64,000 nt of DNA, from positions 1 to 64,000 of the forward strand of contig JABJKS010000103.1 in assembly GCA_018660265.1 (NCBI GenBank), given 5' to 3'. The DNA is from Rhodospirillaceae bacterium (lineage in GTDB: Bacteria; Pseudomonadota; Alphaproteobacteria; GCA-2731375). The notes beneath the pieces were generated by a model. That model ran no database searches, was not told the origin of the DNA, and saw only the letters and a program-made list of their open reading frames with translations. Position numbers and translations under genes: made by a program. Shown piece after piece: positions 25,430 through 34,038 of the stretch (within the stretch, counting starts at the first letter, position 1; the number at the start of each line of letters is the position of its first letter).

Positions 25430-26548
25430 TCAGGCGGTTTCTTTTGCCCGCGCCCGCTGCAATTCCTTCTCCCCCGCCAGCAGCGCCGCCTTACGTTCCA
25501 ACCCCCAGCGATAGCCACCCAGTCCACCATCGCCCCGGATCACCCGGTGACAGGGAATGATCAACGATACCGGGTTCGTGGCACAACCCCGGGCCACCGC
25601 GCGGCGGGCGGATGCCTTGCCGGAAATCTTCTCGGCCAGATCGCTGTAGGTGGTTGTCACGCCGGCTGGGATTTGCATCAATTCCTGCCAAACCCGGCGC
25701 TGAAAGGCCGTGCCCTGAACATCAAGGGGCAGGTTCGGGTGAGGAATGGCACCTTTTAGATAGTCCACAACAGTTGTAATCCATTCGCCCAGGACGATTT
25801 CATCCTCAACTATTTCCGCCAGGGGGTATTCCCGCTGTAATTCCTCAATCAGGTGGGCATCGTCGCCAAGGGATAGAAAGCAGACCCCTTGTTCCGTGGC
25901 CGCGACCAACAATCGACCCAGGGGCGAATCCGTGATGGCATAGCCCATGCGCGCGCCCTTGCCGCCCTTGGCATAGCTGGCGGGCGTCATGCCCAATTGG
26001 CTGTTGGAACGCTCGTACAGTCGTGATGGCGCGCTATAGCCCGCATCATACATGGCGTCTGTCACGCTTTCCCCCTGCTTCAACCCGGCCTTCAGGCGAT
26101 CAAGACGGCGGGCATCGCCGTATTGCGCCGGGGTCACGCCCATCAAGCGCTTGAATGTCCGTTGCAAATGATGCGGGCTGACGCCCACCTGTTCGGCAAT
26201 GGCGGCGAGCGTCGGCGTGCCTTCCGCCCCCTGTTCCAATGCCTGATCGATAAAACGGCAGACATCCCGTACCCGGGCGACATTGGCATCCGGGCTCACG
26301 CCCTCGGTCGGTCGGCAGCGTAAACAGGCGCGAAAGCCCTCTCGTTCGGCGGCCTCCGGCAAATCGAAAAAGCGCACGTTGCGCCGTAAAGGCCGCCGCG
26401 AGGCGCAGGTGGGTCGGCAATAGATCCCCGTTGAAGTTACGGCATAGACAAAGCGGCCATCAGCGGTGTCGTCGCGCACTTGAACAGCCTGCCAGCGGTT
26501 TTGATCGGTCATAGCGTTACGTCCCATATCTGTTGTGATGTTCGTCAT
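25430..26548 (-). CDS. ada: Ada-type bifunctional DNA alkylation repair protein and regulator
   Basis: 372 aa; ATG at 26548 has AAAGG upstream, with 26512 as an alternative start close to the E. coli N-terminus. Residues about 20-90 are the zinc-binding methylphosphotriester domain with four cysteines (YCRPTC and CLRCRP). Next comes an AraC-type helix-turn-helix (LAAIAEQVGVSPHHLQRTFKRLMG), then the O6-methylguanine methyltransferase domain ending in the active site IIPCHRVIRGDG. Methylated Ada activates its own regulon; no alkA or alkB lies beside it. Confidence 0.95.
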   Translation of the reverse strand: MTNITTDMGRNAMTDQNRWQAVQVRDDTADGRFVYAVTSTGIYCRPTCASRRPLRRNVRFFDLPEAAEREGFRACLRCRPTEGVSPDANVARVRDVCRFIDQALEQGAEGTPTLAAIAEQVGVSPHHLQRTFKRLMGVTPAQYGDARRLDRLKAGLKQGESVTDAMYDAGYSAPSRLYERSNSQLGMTPASYAKGGKGARMGYAITDSPLGRLLVAATEQGVCFLSLGDDAHLIEELQREYPLAEIVEDEIVLGEWITTVVDYLKGAIPHPNLPLDVQGTAFQRRVWQELMQIPAGVTTTYSDLAEKISGKASARRAVARGCATNPVSLIIPCHRVIRGDGGLGGYRWGLERKAALLAGEKELQRARAKETA

Positions 26549-26646
26549 CAATGATGCCTTTCTATGCCGCGAGACAAAACGCCGCTATCCGCTGCTTGCG
26601 GCCAATATTATAATCTTCATTCAAATGTCTAAACAGAAAGTTTGAA

Positions 26647-27516
26647 ATGTTGAAACGCATAGACCGCCTGCAAATCGCCGTGCCCGATCGGGCCGCCGTC
26701 GCGGAAAAATGGATCGCCCTGTTGGGGGCTGAACCGAATGGTGAAGATAAAATTGCAGCGCTGGGTGCCAAACGCAGCCGGCTTCGCCTGGGCACGGGAT
26801 ATATCGAGATTTTGGAGCCGGATGGCACAGGCATCGTAGCCGATGCGGTGAACAAACGTGGCGGCGGCCATTATTTCGCCGCCGGGGTATCGACGGACGA
26901 TGTGCCGGCCCTGGTGGCCCATATGGCCAGCACCGGTGTAGAGACTGTCAGCGAAGGGCAGCAGGCATTTCTGGCCCCGGAGGCGACGGGCAATATGGGC
27001 CTGCGCGCGGTCATCAGCCGGGAGGAAACCCTGCCGTCGGTGGGTGCCATCGATTTTCTGTACGAGGCGACCCTGCTGGTCAATGATCCGGATACGGCCA
27101 TCGCCCGTTGCGCTGATGTCTTTGCCCTGAACCGGGACATCTTTGTGCCCATCCCGTCAAAGGAATTCGGCTATAACGGCAGCCTGACGTTGTTTCAGCC
27201 CAACCGGCTTTTTCGCTTTGAAGTCATAACCCCCGTCGATATGGAGAAAACCCTGGGGCGATTTTTTGCCCGCACGGGGCCCAGTTTCTACATGTCGTTT
27301 GCCGAATGCAGCCAACTGGACCTGATCGCCGAGCGGGCCATGGCCCGTGGCGACGGCTTCACGCCGGTTCCCTCTCCGATTCAAGACGACCAAGGCAGGG
27401 CGGAAACGATCTTTTTGCATCCGCCCAGCCTGGGCGGCATGATGTTAGGATTATCGCGGCCAACCCTGGCCTGGCGTTGGTCGGGTGCCCCAGACAGAGT
27501 GGAGAAGATGTCATGA
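26647..27516 (+). CDS. Glyoxalase/bleomycin-resistance (VOC) family protein
   Basis: 289 aa. LKRIDRLQIAVPDRAAVAEKWIALLGAEPNGE is the first beta-alpha-beta module of the vicinal-oxygen-chelate fold; EATLLVNDPDTAIARCADVF begins the second. Putative metal ligands are hard to fix. Its stop overlaps the start of the enoyl-CoA isomerase-like gene (ATGA), so the two are coupled and probably act in one acyl-CoA or aromatic side-chain pathway. Confidence 0.82.
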   Translation: MLKRIDRLQIAVPDRAAVAEKWIALLGAEPNGEDKIAALGAKRSRLRLGTGYIEILEPDGTGIVADAVNKRGGGHYFAAGVSTDDVPALVAHMASTGVETVSEGQQAFLAPEATGNMGLRAVISREETLPSVGAIDFLYEATLLVNDPDTAIARCADVFALNRDIFVPIPSKEFGYNGSLTLFQPNRLFRFEVITPVDMEKTLGRFFARTGPSFYMSFAECSQLDLIAERAMARGDGFTPVPSPIQDDQGRAETIFLHPPSLGGMMLGLSRPTLAWRWSGAPDRVEKMS

Positions 27517-28295
27517 ATGATTTGGTCCTGATTGAAGACAGAAACCGCGTTCGTCTATTAACCCTGAACCGGCCCGAGGCCCTGAACGCCTTCAATGATG
27601 ATGTCTATGACGCGGCCACGGAAGCCCTGCGGGAGGCCGCAGCCGACCCGGCGCTGGCCGTGGTGGTGATCACCGGCCAGGGCAAGGCGTTCAGCGCCGG
27701 CCAGGATTTGAGCGAATTGGGCGCACCACGGATTCATGATGACGGCCTGCGCCATGGCTTCCAACCCTTCATTGAGGCGGTGGAGGCATTTCCCAAACCC
27801 CTGATTGCCGCCGTTAATGGCCTGGGCATCGGCATCGGCCTGACCCTTTTGCCCCATTGTGATTTTGTCTTGATGGCGGAAGATGCCCGCCTGAAAGCGC
27901 CGTTCGTAGACCTGGGCGTGACGACGGAGGCGGGCAGCAGCTTCCTCCTCCCCGCCATGATCGGCTGGGCCGCGACGGCGCATATCCTATATACCGCGCC
28001 CTGGATCGATGCGGACTATGCCGTGCAGATCGGTCTGGCCTGGCGCGCCGTTCCCCCCGAAGAACTTATGACGGAGACGATGTACCTGGCAGAATACATC
28101 GCCCAAAAACCCGTCCCGTCCCTGGTCGCGACAAAACAAATCTTGTTGGCCGCCCGCCTGGATGCCACCCGCCATGCCCGGGAGCGGGAGAACGAAGCCT
28201 TCGGTCGCCTGGTGGGTGCCCCCGCCAACCGGGAAGCCATCGCCGCCTTCAAAGAAAAACGCCCGGCGGACTTCACAAAATTGCCAAAGAATTAG
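27513..28295 (+). CDS. Enoyl-CoA hydratase/isomerase family protein, isomerase-like
   Basis: 260 aa from ATG 27513, overlapping the VOC gene stop; an upstream extension of the frame to 27306 lies inside that gene. Crotonase fold: LTLNRPEALNAFNDDVYD, GQGKAFSAGQDLSELG. The two glutamates of hydratases are not at their usual places (NGLGIGIGLTLLPHCD and LKAPFVDLGVTTEAG), so delta-isomerase or another crotonase reaction is likelier than hydration. Confidence 0.88.
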   Translation: MNDLVLIEDRNRVRLLTLNRPEALNAFNDDVYDAATEALREAAADPALAVVVITGQGKAFSAGQDLSELGAPRIHDDGLRHGFQPFIEAVEAFPKPLIAAVNGLGIGIGLTLLPHCDFVLMAEDARLKAPFVDLGVTTEAGSSFLLPAMIGWAATAHILYTAPWIDADYAVQIGLAWRAVPPEELMTETMYLAEYIAQKPVPSLVATKQILLAARLDATRHARERENEAFGRLVGAPANREAIAAFKEKRPADFTKLPKN

Positions 28296-28382
28296 GTGGC
28301 AGATGGGTTTTGGTGGAAAGCACCTGCTATAGACTCAACTGCCCTCACGCTTATAATTGAAATCTGAAAATCGATTTTGCCC

Positions 28383-28444
28383 GAGCATGTTTGTTTTCAA
28401 CATGCTCTTTCTCTTAAGAAACGCGCAATTGAAGATTGCTCTAG
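28383..28444 (+). repeat. Palindromic intergenic element, copy A (short form)
   Basis: GAGCATGT/ACATGCTC (28383-28390 and 28400-28407) forms the first hairpin; CTTAAGAA and a shortened second hairpin GCAAT/ATTGC follow. It ends 10 nt before the monooxygenase start. Same order and orientation as copies B and C. Confidence 0.7.
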
Positions 28445-28453
28445 TATGAGGAT

Positions 28454-30340
28454 ATGACCTTGCCAATCCAGATAGATCCAGCGACCGGCCTGAAAAAATT
28501 TAATACACGAGCCGCAAAAGCCAGCGCGAATATTGCCGGCAAGGGGTATTCGGTCATTGATGATGTGGCACAAAAGACCCTGCCACCAGCGCCGGCAGGC
28601 GCCGTGTTCAATGCTGCAGAGCAGGCGAAATATCGCGCATTCAAGGAAACCCGCCAGGGGGCCGCGGACTATATGGCCATGGAGGGAGAGTTCAGCAAAT
28701 ATCTCGAAGATGTCTACTCCGCCCCGCCCATAGAGCGGGAGGCCCTGGACGACACTTGCGAAATTCTTGTGGTCGGTGCTGGCTTTGCCGGCCTGATACT
28801 GTGGTACAAGCTGCAAGCCGCTGGCTTTACCGACGTGCGCTTTTGCGAACGCGGCGGCGATGTGGGCGGCACCTGGTACTGGAATAGGTACCCCGGCATT
28901 GCCTGCGATGTGGAATCTTACAGTTATCTGCCTTTGCTGGAGGAAATGGGATATTTCCCCACCATGAAATTCGCCTCCGGCTTCGAAATTCTGGAATATT
29001 GCCAGCAGATGGCGGAGAAATACGGCTTCTACGACCGTTGTCTGTTTCATACCACTGTCGGTGAGACAACCTGGGACCAGGACACCGGCCGCTGGACCGT
29101 GACCACGGATCGTGGTGATAAAATGCGGGCGCGCTATGTGGTTCTGGCCAACGGCATTTTGACGACGCCTCGCCTGGCCAGAATTGACGGTATGGAGACC
29201 TACCAAGGTGATGCCTTCCATACATCGCGATGGGATTACAATGTTGATTTGAAAGACAAGCGCGTCGGCATCATCGGCACCGGGGCCACTGCGGTGCAGG
29301 CGATCCCGGAGCTGGCAAAAATCGTCAAGGAACTGTACGTCTTTCAACGTACACCATCGTCCATCGACGTGCGTGATCAGCGGGAAACCACCGAAGAAGA
29401 GATTGAGGTCTGGAAGCAGGAGCCCGGTTGGGCCCGCGCCCGGCGGGAGCGGCTGGCCACCATATCATCCGGGCGTACGGCCCTGAAAGGCAATGACGAT
29501 TTTTTGTCGGGCAAGGTTGCCGATTTCAAGGAACGCAAAGAACACAAGACAGTTCTGTCAGCGGAAGAGCTGATGGCAAAACAGTTGGACTCCAATTTCC
29601 GGATCATGGAACAGATCCGCGCCCGGGTCGACGAAACCGTCAAGGATCCGAAAACAGCCGCCGCGCTGAAGCCGTATTACACATACGGTTGCAAGCGGCC
29701 GGCCTTTCACGACGAGTTTTTAACCACATTTAACATGCCCCACGTCACCCTGGTCGATACGGCCCCTATTGGCGTGACCGAGATCAACACCAAGGGTGTT
29801 GTCCATGAGGGCACGGAATATCCCGTCGATGTATTGATTTATGCCACCGGGTTCCAATGGATGGCGACGGCGACCTTCGAGATGATGATCGGCCAGAATG
29901 GCCAAAGCTTGCGTGACAAATGGCTGGCCGAAGGTACCAAGACATTCCTGGGCCTGCACAGCGAGGGCTTTCCGAATTTGTTGATCATGTCCGGCCCGCA
30001 GGGCGGCGGCGGACAATTCAACTTCACCCGTGGGATCGAGGCCCATACGGATTATGTCGTCTGGATGATGAAAACATTGCGCGAACAGGGCGATGGTATC
30101 TTCGATATCAAGAAGGAGCCCGAGAACATATATGCAGAGCATTGCCGCGAGGCCGATACGAACACCCGGCCTTTACGGGACTGTGTGTCTTATTACAACG
30201 GCGAAGGCAATGCAGAACCGGGAAGCCTGGCCTATTACGGGGGACCGCAAAAATGGCACGATCTTCGCACCGCAGCGCAGGAGTCCATGGCACCGTACGT
30301 TTTTGCCCCTGCGCCGGATTTGACCAACGCTGCTGAATAG
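28454..30340 (+). CDS. Flavin-binding monooxygenase, Baeyer-Villiger type
   Basis: 628 aa. After an N-terminal extension of about 100 residues comes the FAD motif EILVVGAGFAGLILWYKL, then GGTWYWNRYPGIACD typical of cyclohexanone-monooxygenase-like enzymes. The fingerprint GDAFHTSRW (residues about 253-262) precedes the NADPH motif GIIGTGATAVQAIPEL. Such enzymes insert oxygen beside a ketone to make esters or lactones. The N-terminal extension resembles that of larger BVMOs of steroid or alkyl-ketone breakdown. It lies directly behind repeat copy A. Confidence 0.9.
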   Translation: MTLPIQIDPATGLKKFNTRAAKASANIAGKGYSVIDDVAQKTLPPAPAGAVFNAAEQAKYRAFKETRQGAADYMAMEGEFSKYLEDVYSAPPIEREALDDTCEILVVGAGFAGLILWYKLQAAGFTDVRFCERGGDVGGTWYWNRYPGIACDVESYSYLPLLEEMGYFPTMKFASGFEILEYCQQMAEKYGFYDRCLFHTTVGETTWDQDTGRWTVTTDRGDKMRARYVVLANGILTTPRLARIDGMETYQGDAFHTSRWDYNVDLKDKRVGIIGTGATAVQAIPELAKIVKELYVFQRTPSSIDVRDQRETTEEEIEVWKQEPGWARARRERLATISSGRTALKGNDDFLSGKVADFKERKEHKTVLSAEELMAKQLDSNFRIMEQIRARVDETVKDPKTAAALKPYYTYGCKRPAFHDEFLTTFNMPHVTLVDTAPIGVTEINTKGVVHEGTEYPVDVLIYATGFQWMATATFEMMIGQNGQSLRDKWLAEGTKTFLGLHSEGFPNLLIMSGPQGGGGQFNFTRGIEAHTDYVVWMMKTLREQGDGIFDIKKEPENIYAEHCREADTNTRPLRDCVSYYNGEGNAEPGSLAYYGGPQKWHDLRTAAQESMAPYVFAPAPDLTNAAE

Positions 30341-30388
30341 CGGTAAAGGGTCGGCGGGATCAACGATTGTTAAATGGGGAATGAGACA

Positions 30389-30904
30389 ATGAGCAATGAG
30401 AAAGAGCGCGCAGTCCTGGCGGGAGGCTGTTTCTGGGGCATGCAGGATTTGATCCGCAGGCTTCCCGGCGTCCTTGCCACACGTGTCGGCTATACGGGCG
30501 GGGATATTCCGAATGCCACCTATCCCAACCACGGAAACCATGCAGAAGGGATCGAAATCCTGTTTGATCCACAGGAAATGACCTATCGTCGGCTGCTTGA
30601 GTTCTTTTTTCAGATCCATGACCCTTCCACCGCCAATCGCCAGGGCAATGATATGGGACCGTCGTATCGTTCCGGCATCTATTATGTTGATGAAGCGCAA
30701 AGGATAGAGGCCGAGGAGACCATTGCCGATGTTGAGGCATCGAACCTTTGGCCGGGGAAAGTCGTGACGGAAGTGAAGCCGGTCGGTGATTTCTGGGTCG
30801 CGGAGCCGGAACATCAGGATTATCTGGAGCGTATTCCCCACGGCTACACCTGCCACTTTGTTCGTCCGGAATGGAGGCTGCCGCGTCGTGAAGACGCAGC
30901 CTGA
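30389..30904 (+). CDS. msrA: Peptide methionine-S-sulfoxide reductase
   Basis: 171 aa from ATG 30389, which has GGGG nearby upstream; an ATG at 30374 lacks a ribosome site. [17 protein letters not shown] contains the catalytic cysteine, and [44 protein letters not shown] and [17 protein letters not shown] complete the family. It is a stand-alone paralogue of the MsrA domain at the left window edge. Confidence 0.95.
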   Translation: MSNEKERAVLAGGCFWGMQDLIRRLPGVLATRVGYTGGDIPNATYPNHGNHAEGIEILFDPQEMTYRRLLEFFFQIHDPSTANRQGNDMGPSYRSGIYYVDEAQRIEAEETIADVEASNLWPGKVVTEVKPVGDFWVAEPEHQDYLERIPHGYTCHFVRPEWRLPRREDAA

Positions 30905-30995
30905 CAAAGCCGTCACTTCCAAAATCAGTCAGATAAACCGGATCACAGTTACGTTAGCGGGCATTGGTCGGGCGCGCAAAATGCTGTATTGCGCT

Positions 30996-31097
30996 AGAGC
31001 ATGTCTACTTTAAACATGCTCGAACTCTTAAGAATAGAGCAATTGAACCAATCACTTGGATCACGAGAGTGAATCCAATTGATTGAAAATTGCTCTA
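30996..31097 (+). repeat. Palindromic intergenic element, copy B (full form)
   Basis: First hairpin GAGCATGT/ACATGCTC (30997-31004, 31014-31021), then CTTAAGAA, then a long second hairpin: outer stem AGAGCAATT/AATTGCTCT (31036-31044, 31088-31096) and inner stem CAATCACTTGGAT/ATCCAATTGATTG with one mismatch. It ends 41 nt before the GST start. Confidence 0.8.
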
Positions 31098-31137
31098 AAT
31101 AATGCCGCCCACAGTCACTTAGATTGGAATTCCCAAA

Positions 31138-32031
31138 ATGTCAGAGCAAAATTACCCGTCATCGTACGAACCTGCTGCGGTCTGGAAATGGGAGAACGAG
31201 AATGGCGGCCAGTTCGCCAGTATCAACCGGCCCACCGCGGGCCCGACCCATGACAAGGTCCTGCCCGTGGGCAAGCACCCTCTGCAATTATACTCACTTG
31301 CCACACCAAACGGTGTGAAGGTTACTGTGCTGTTGGAAGAGCTGTTGGCCCTGGGGTTCAGCGGCGCGGAATATGACGCCTGGCTGATCACCATCCGGGA
31401 CGGAGAGCAGTTCGGCAGCGGCTTTGTTGAGGCAAACCCCAACTCCAAAATCCCGGCCTTGATGGATCATAGTTCGGGAACGCCCGTGCGTGTATTCGAA
31501 TCCGGTGCCATCCTGCTGCATCTGGCGGAGAAGTTCGGCGCATTCCTGCCCAGCGATCCCAACAAGCGCCCTGAATGTCTGTCATGGCTGTTTTGGCAAA
31601 TGGGCAGCGCGCCTTATCTTGGCGGCGGTTTCGGCCATTTTTATAGCTACGCGCCCTTCAAAATCGAATATTGCATTGACCGCTTCGCCATGGAAGTGAA
31701 ACGCCAGTTAGATGTGCTCGACCGTCACCTGGCCGACAATCAGTATATGTGTGGCGAAGAATATACGGTTGCCGATATGGCCATCTGGCCCTGGTACGGT
31801 GCCTTGGTTTCAAACAACGTCTATAGCGCGGCCGAGTTCCTGGATGCCGGCTCTTATAAGCATATGGCGCGATGGACCGAAGAAATCGCGGCGCGTGATG
31901 CGGTAAAGCGCGGACGGATGGTGAACAGAACATCTGGGCCTCTGGAAGGGCAACTGCGCGAACGGCATGATGCCTCGGATTTCGCAAGCAAAACCCAGGA
32001 TAAGATCGAAGCGGCTGAAGGCGGTAGCTGA
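31138..32031 (+). CDS. yghU: YghU-type glutathione transferase / disulfide-bond oxidoreductase
   Basis: 297 aa. The N-terminal extension WKWENENGGQFASINRPTAGPTHDK is diagnostic of the Nu-class YghU family, followed by the GST fold (LYSLATPNGVKVTVLLEELLA, NPNSKIPALMD, VFESGAILLHLAEK) and the C-terminal domain with YTVADMAIWPWYGAL. E. coli YghU and YfcG reduce disulfides using two bound glutathiones. It is preceded by repeat copy B, has no clear Shine-Dalgarno, and is followed by copy C and a nitroreductase. Confidence 0.92.
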   Translation: MSEQNYPSSYEPAAVWKWENENGGQFASINRPTAGPTHDKVLPVGKHPLQLYSLATPNGVKVTVLLEELLALGFSGAEYDAWLITIRDGEQFGSGFVEANPNSKIPALMDHSSGTPVRVFESGAILLHLAEKFGAFLPSDPNKRPECLSWLFWQMGSAPYLGGGFGHFYSYAPFKIEYCIDRFAMEVKRQLDVLDRHLADNQYMCGEEYTVADMAIWPWYGALVSNNVYSAAEFLDAGSYKHMARWTEEIAARDAVKRGRMVNRTSGPLEGQLRERHDASDFASKTQDKIEAAEGGS

Positions 32032-32356
32032 GCGCGGGAGATAGAGTTTGGCCGTGGTACTGCGACCAAACTAACTGTCGCTAGCACCATCCAAAGTCCG
32101 GCGAAAGATATCCTCAAAGCCAGTGATCGGAAAATTATCGCATTTATGTCTCAATGCCTGATTTTGCGATTTCCTTCTTCCCATTCCGGGGTTTGGCGGA
32201 TATGTCTTCGGTAAATGATAATCTGTCCCTCAAGAGCATGGTCTCTCTTTAAACATGCTCGGATTCCTAATTGTTGAGCAATTGAAGCAATCATCAAATC
32301 GCGAAGACGAAGCCAAATGATTGAAAATTGTTCGTAGTATCGACCGGAGAAACAAC
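32032..32356. other. Intergenic region upstream of the nitroreductase
   Basis: 325 bp. It contains a 7-bp inverted repeat AGTTTGG/CCAAACT (32045-32072) soon after the GST stop, with no T-run, and repeat copy C at 32234-32333. I see no gene in it. Confidence 0.6.
32234..32333 (+). repeat. Palindromic intergenic element, copy C
   Basis: First hairpin GAGCATG/CATGCTC (32234-32240, 32254-32260) with TTTAAACATGCTC as in copy B; second hairpin GAGCAATT/AATTGTTC (G-U pairs) around CAATCAT/ATGATTG. The segments GAGCAATTGAA and TGATTGAAAATTG match copy B. It ends 23 nt before the nitroreductase start. Confidence 0.75.
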
Positions 32357-33031
32357 ATGGATGTGTTTGAAGCCATCGAAACCCGTAAATCCATTCGGGC
32401 CTTTACCGATCAACCCGTTGAAAAAGAAACAGTCGAGAAGCTGTTGGAAGTATGCCAAAGGGCACCCAGCGGGACCAATACCCAGCCCTGGCATGTCTAC
32501 GTCTGTGCCGGCGCAGTGCGTCAGGCAATCACGGACGACGTTTTGGCCCTGGCGGCGGCAGGAAATGCGGGAAAATACGAGGATTACAACTATTATCCGC
32601 CGGTTTGGAACGACGACCATCGGGATCGCCGCCGTGGGGTCGGTTGGGGGCTATATGGCCTGCTCGGTATTAAAAAAGGTGATCGCGAAGGCAGCGCCCG
32701 CCAGGGGGCCCGAAATTTCAAGTTCTTTGACGCGCCGGTGGGCCTGTTCATCACGGTTGATAGCTACCTGGCACTTGGCAACTGGGCCGATGCCGGCATG
32801 TATGCCCAAACCATGATGCTGGCCGCACGTGGTTTTGGTCTGCACACCTGTCCCCAGGCCGCTTGGATACAATTCCAGGAACCTGTCTACCGGCACCTCG
32901 GCATTCCCGAAGACCAATCGCTCGTGACCGGCATGTGCCTTGGTTATGCCGACGAAACGGCGATCGAGAATACCCTGGTCAGTGATCGTGAAGACATGGC
33001 CGACATCGCGCATTTTCGCGGTTTCGACTAG
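32357..33031 (+). CDS. Nitroreductase family protein
   Basis: 224 aa from the ATG at 32357 (CGGAGA upstream). MDVFEAIETRKSIRAFTDQPV and RAPSGTNTQPWHVYV are the FMN-binding signatures; NWADAGMYAQTMMLAARGFGLHTCPQAAW and GMCLGYAD complete the fold. These FMN enzymes reduce nitroaromatics, quinones or other electrophiles with NAD(P)H. It sits directly behind repeat copy C. Confidence 0.92.
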   Translation: MDVFEAIETRKSIRAFTDQPVEKETVEKLLEVCQRAPSGTNTQPWHVYVCAGAVRQAITDDVLALAAAGNAGKYEDYNYYPPVWNDDHRDRRRGVGWGLYGLLGIKKGDREGSARQGARNFKFFDAPVGLFITVDSYLALGNWADAGMYAQTMMLAARGFGLHTCPQAAWIQFQEPVYRHLGIPEDQSLVTGMCLGYADETAIENTLVSDREDMADIAHFRGFD

Positions 33032-33081
33032 ATCGCCGGTTTGGCTGGCAACCCGGTGTCCCTAATTAGGATATATTCTAC

Positions 33082-34035
33082 GTGAGCGAACCAGTGAGCA
33101 AACCAACCATCATCTATGTCGGCGCGCCGGAAGGCTTTGATGCTTTGGTCGAAACCGCCACGGGTGCCAAATGCCTGCACATCCCGGCGGAAGCGGCGGC
33201 ACTGGCCCAGGCCCTGACTTCGGCCCATGGTTTGCTGGACGCGTCCATGAAAGTGCGCATCGATGATGCCATGGTCGCCGACGCCACAAATTTGCAAGTC
33301 ATATCCTGCGCGACCACGGGCTCTGACCATATTTCCCGTGGCGAGGTTGATGCGCGCGGGATCAACGTACACACCCTGCGTGAAGATGGGGACCTGTTGT
33401 TGGGAATTACGCCGGCTGCGGAATTGAGCTGGGCCCTGGTTCTGGCGTGCGCCCGCCGCCTGCCCGCCGCCGCCGCCCATACCAAGGCCGGCAATTGGGT
33501 GCGGGAGGACTTTCCCGGCACCATGTTGAACGGTCGCACCTTGGGTCTGATCGGTTGCGGTCGCCTGGGCCAGTGGATGGCGCGCTATGGCGCGGCTTTC
33601 GGGATGCGGGTGCTGGGCCATGATCCTTACATGGACCCATGGCCGGAAGGCATTGCGCAAACCCACCTGCCTGACCTTATGGCACAGGCAGACGTGGTTT
33701 CCGTACATGTGCATTTGAGTGAGGAAACCCGGGGCCTTTTGTCGGCAGATTTATTGGCAGGCATCAAGCCCGGTGCCATCGTCGTCAATACCTCGCGCGG
33801 GGCCATCATTGACGAGACCGCGCTGTTGGTGGGGCTGGAAAGCGGGCGTATTGGTGCCGCCGGGGTGGACGTACTGGATGGCGAACCTGACATCGATCAA
33901 CATCCCCTGATCGTCTATTCCCGCAGCCATGACAACATGATCGTCACGCCCCACATTGGCGGTTTCAGTCCCGATGCGGTCCGTGTGGTCTGCCGAAGAG
34001 CGGCGGAAAAAATCATGGCGAAGTTGGGACTGTAA
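33082..34035 (+). CDS. D-isomer-specific 2-hydroxyacid dehydrogenase
   Basis: 317 aa with a GTG start. NAD-binding core TLGLIGCGRLGQWMARYGAAFGMRVLGHDPY, then VHVHLSEETRGLL, NTSRGAIIDE (catalytic Arg region) and TPHIGGFSPDAV with the catalytic His. It resembles phosphoglycerate or glyoxylate/hydroxypyruvate dehydrogenases. The ThDP-enzyme gene starts 3 nt after its stop, and a Gfo/Idh/MocA gene follows; the trio abuts the surface-glycan operon, so a role in making an unusual sugar acid is possible but unproven. Confidence 0.9.
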   Translation: MSEPVSKPTIIYVGAPEGFDALVETATGAKCLHIPAEAAALAQALTSAHGLLDASMKVRIDDAMVADATNLQVISCATTGSDHISRGEVDARGINVHTLREDGDLLLGITPAAELSWALVLACARRLPAAAAHTKAGNWVREDFPGTMLNGRTLGLIGCGRLGQWMARYGAAFGMRVLGHDPYMDPWPEGIAQTHLPDLMAQADVVSVHVHLSEETRGLLSADLLAGIKPGAIVVNTSRGAIIDETALLVGLESGRIGAAGVDVLDGEPDIDQHPLIVYSRSHDNMIVTPHIGGFSPDAVRVVCRRAAEKIMAKLGL

Positions 34036-34038
34036 AGA

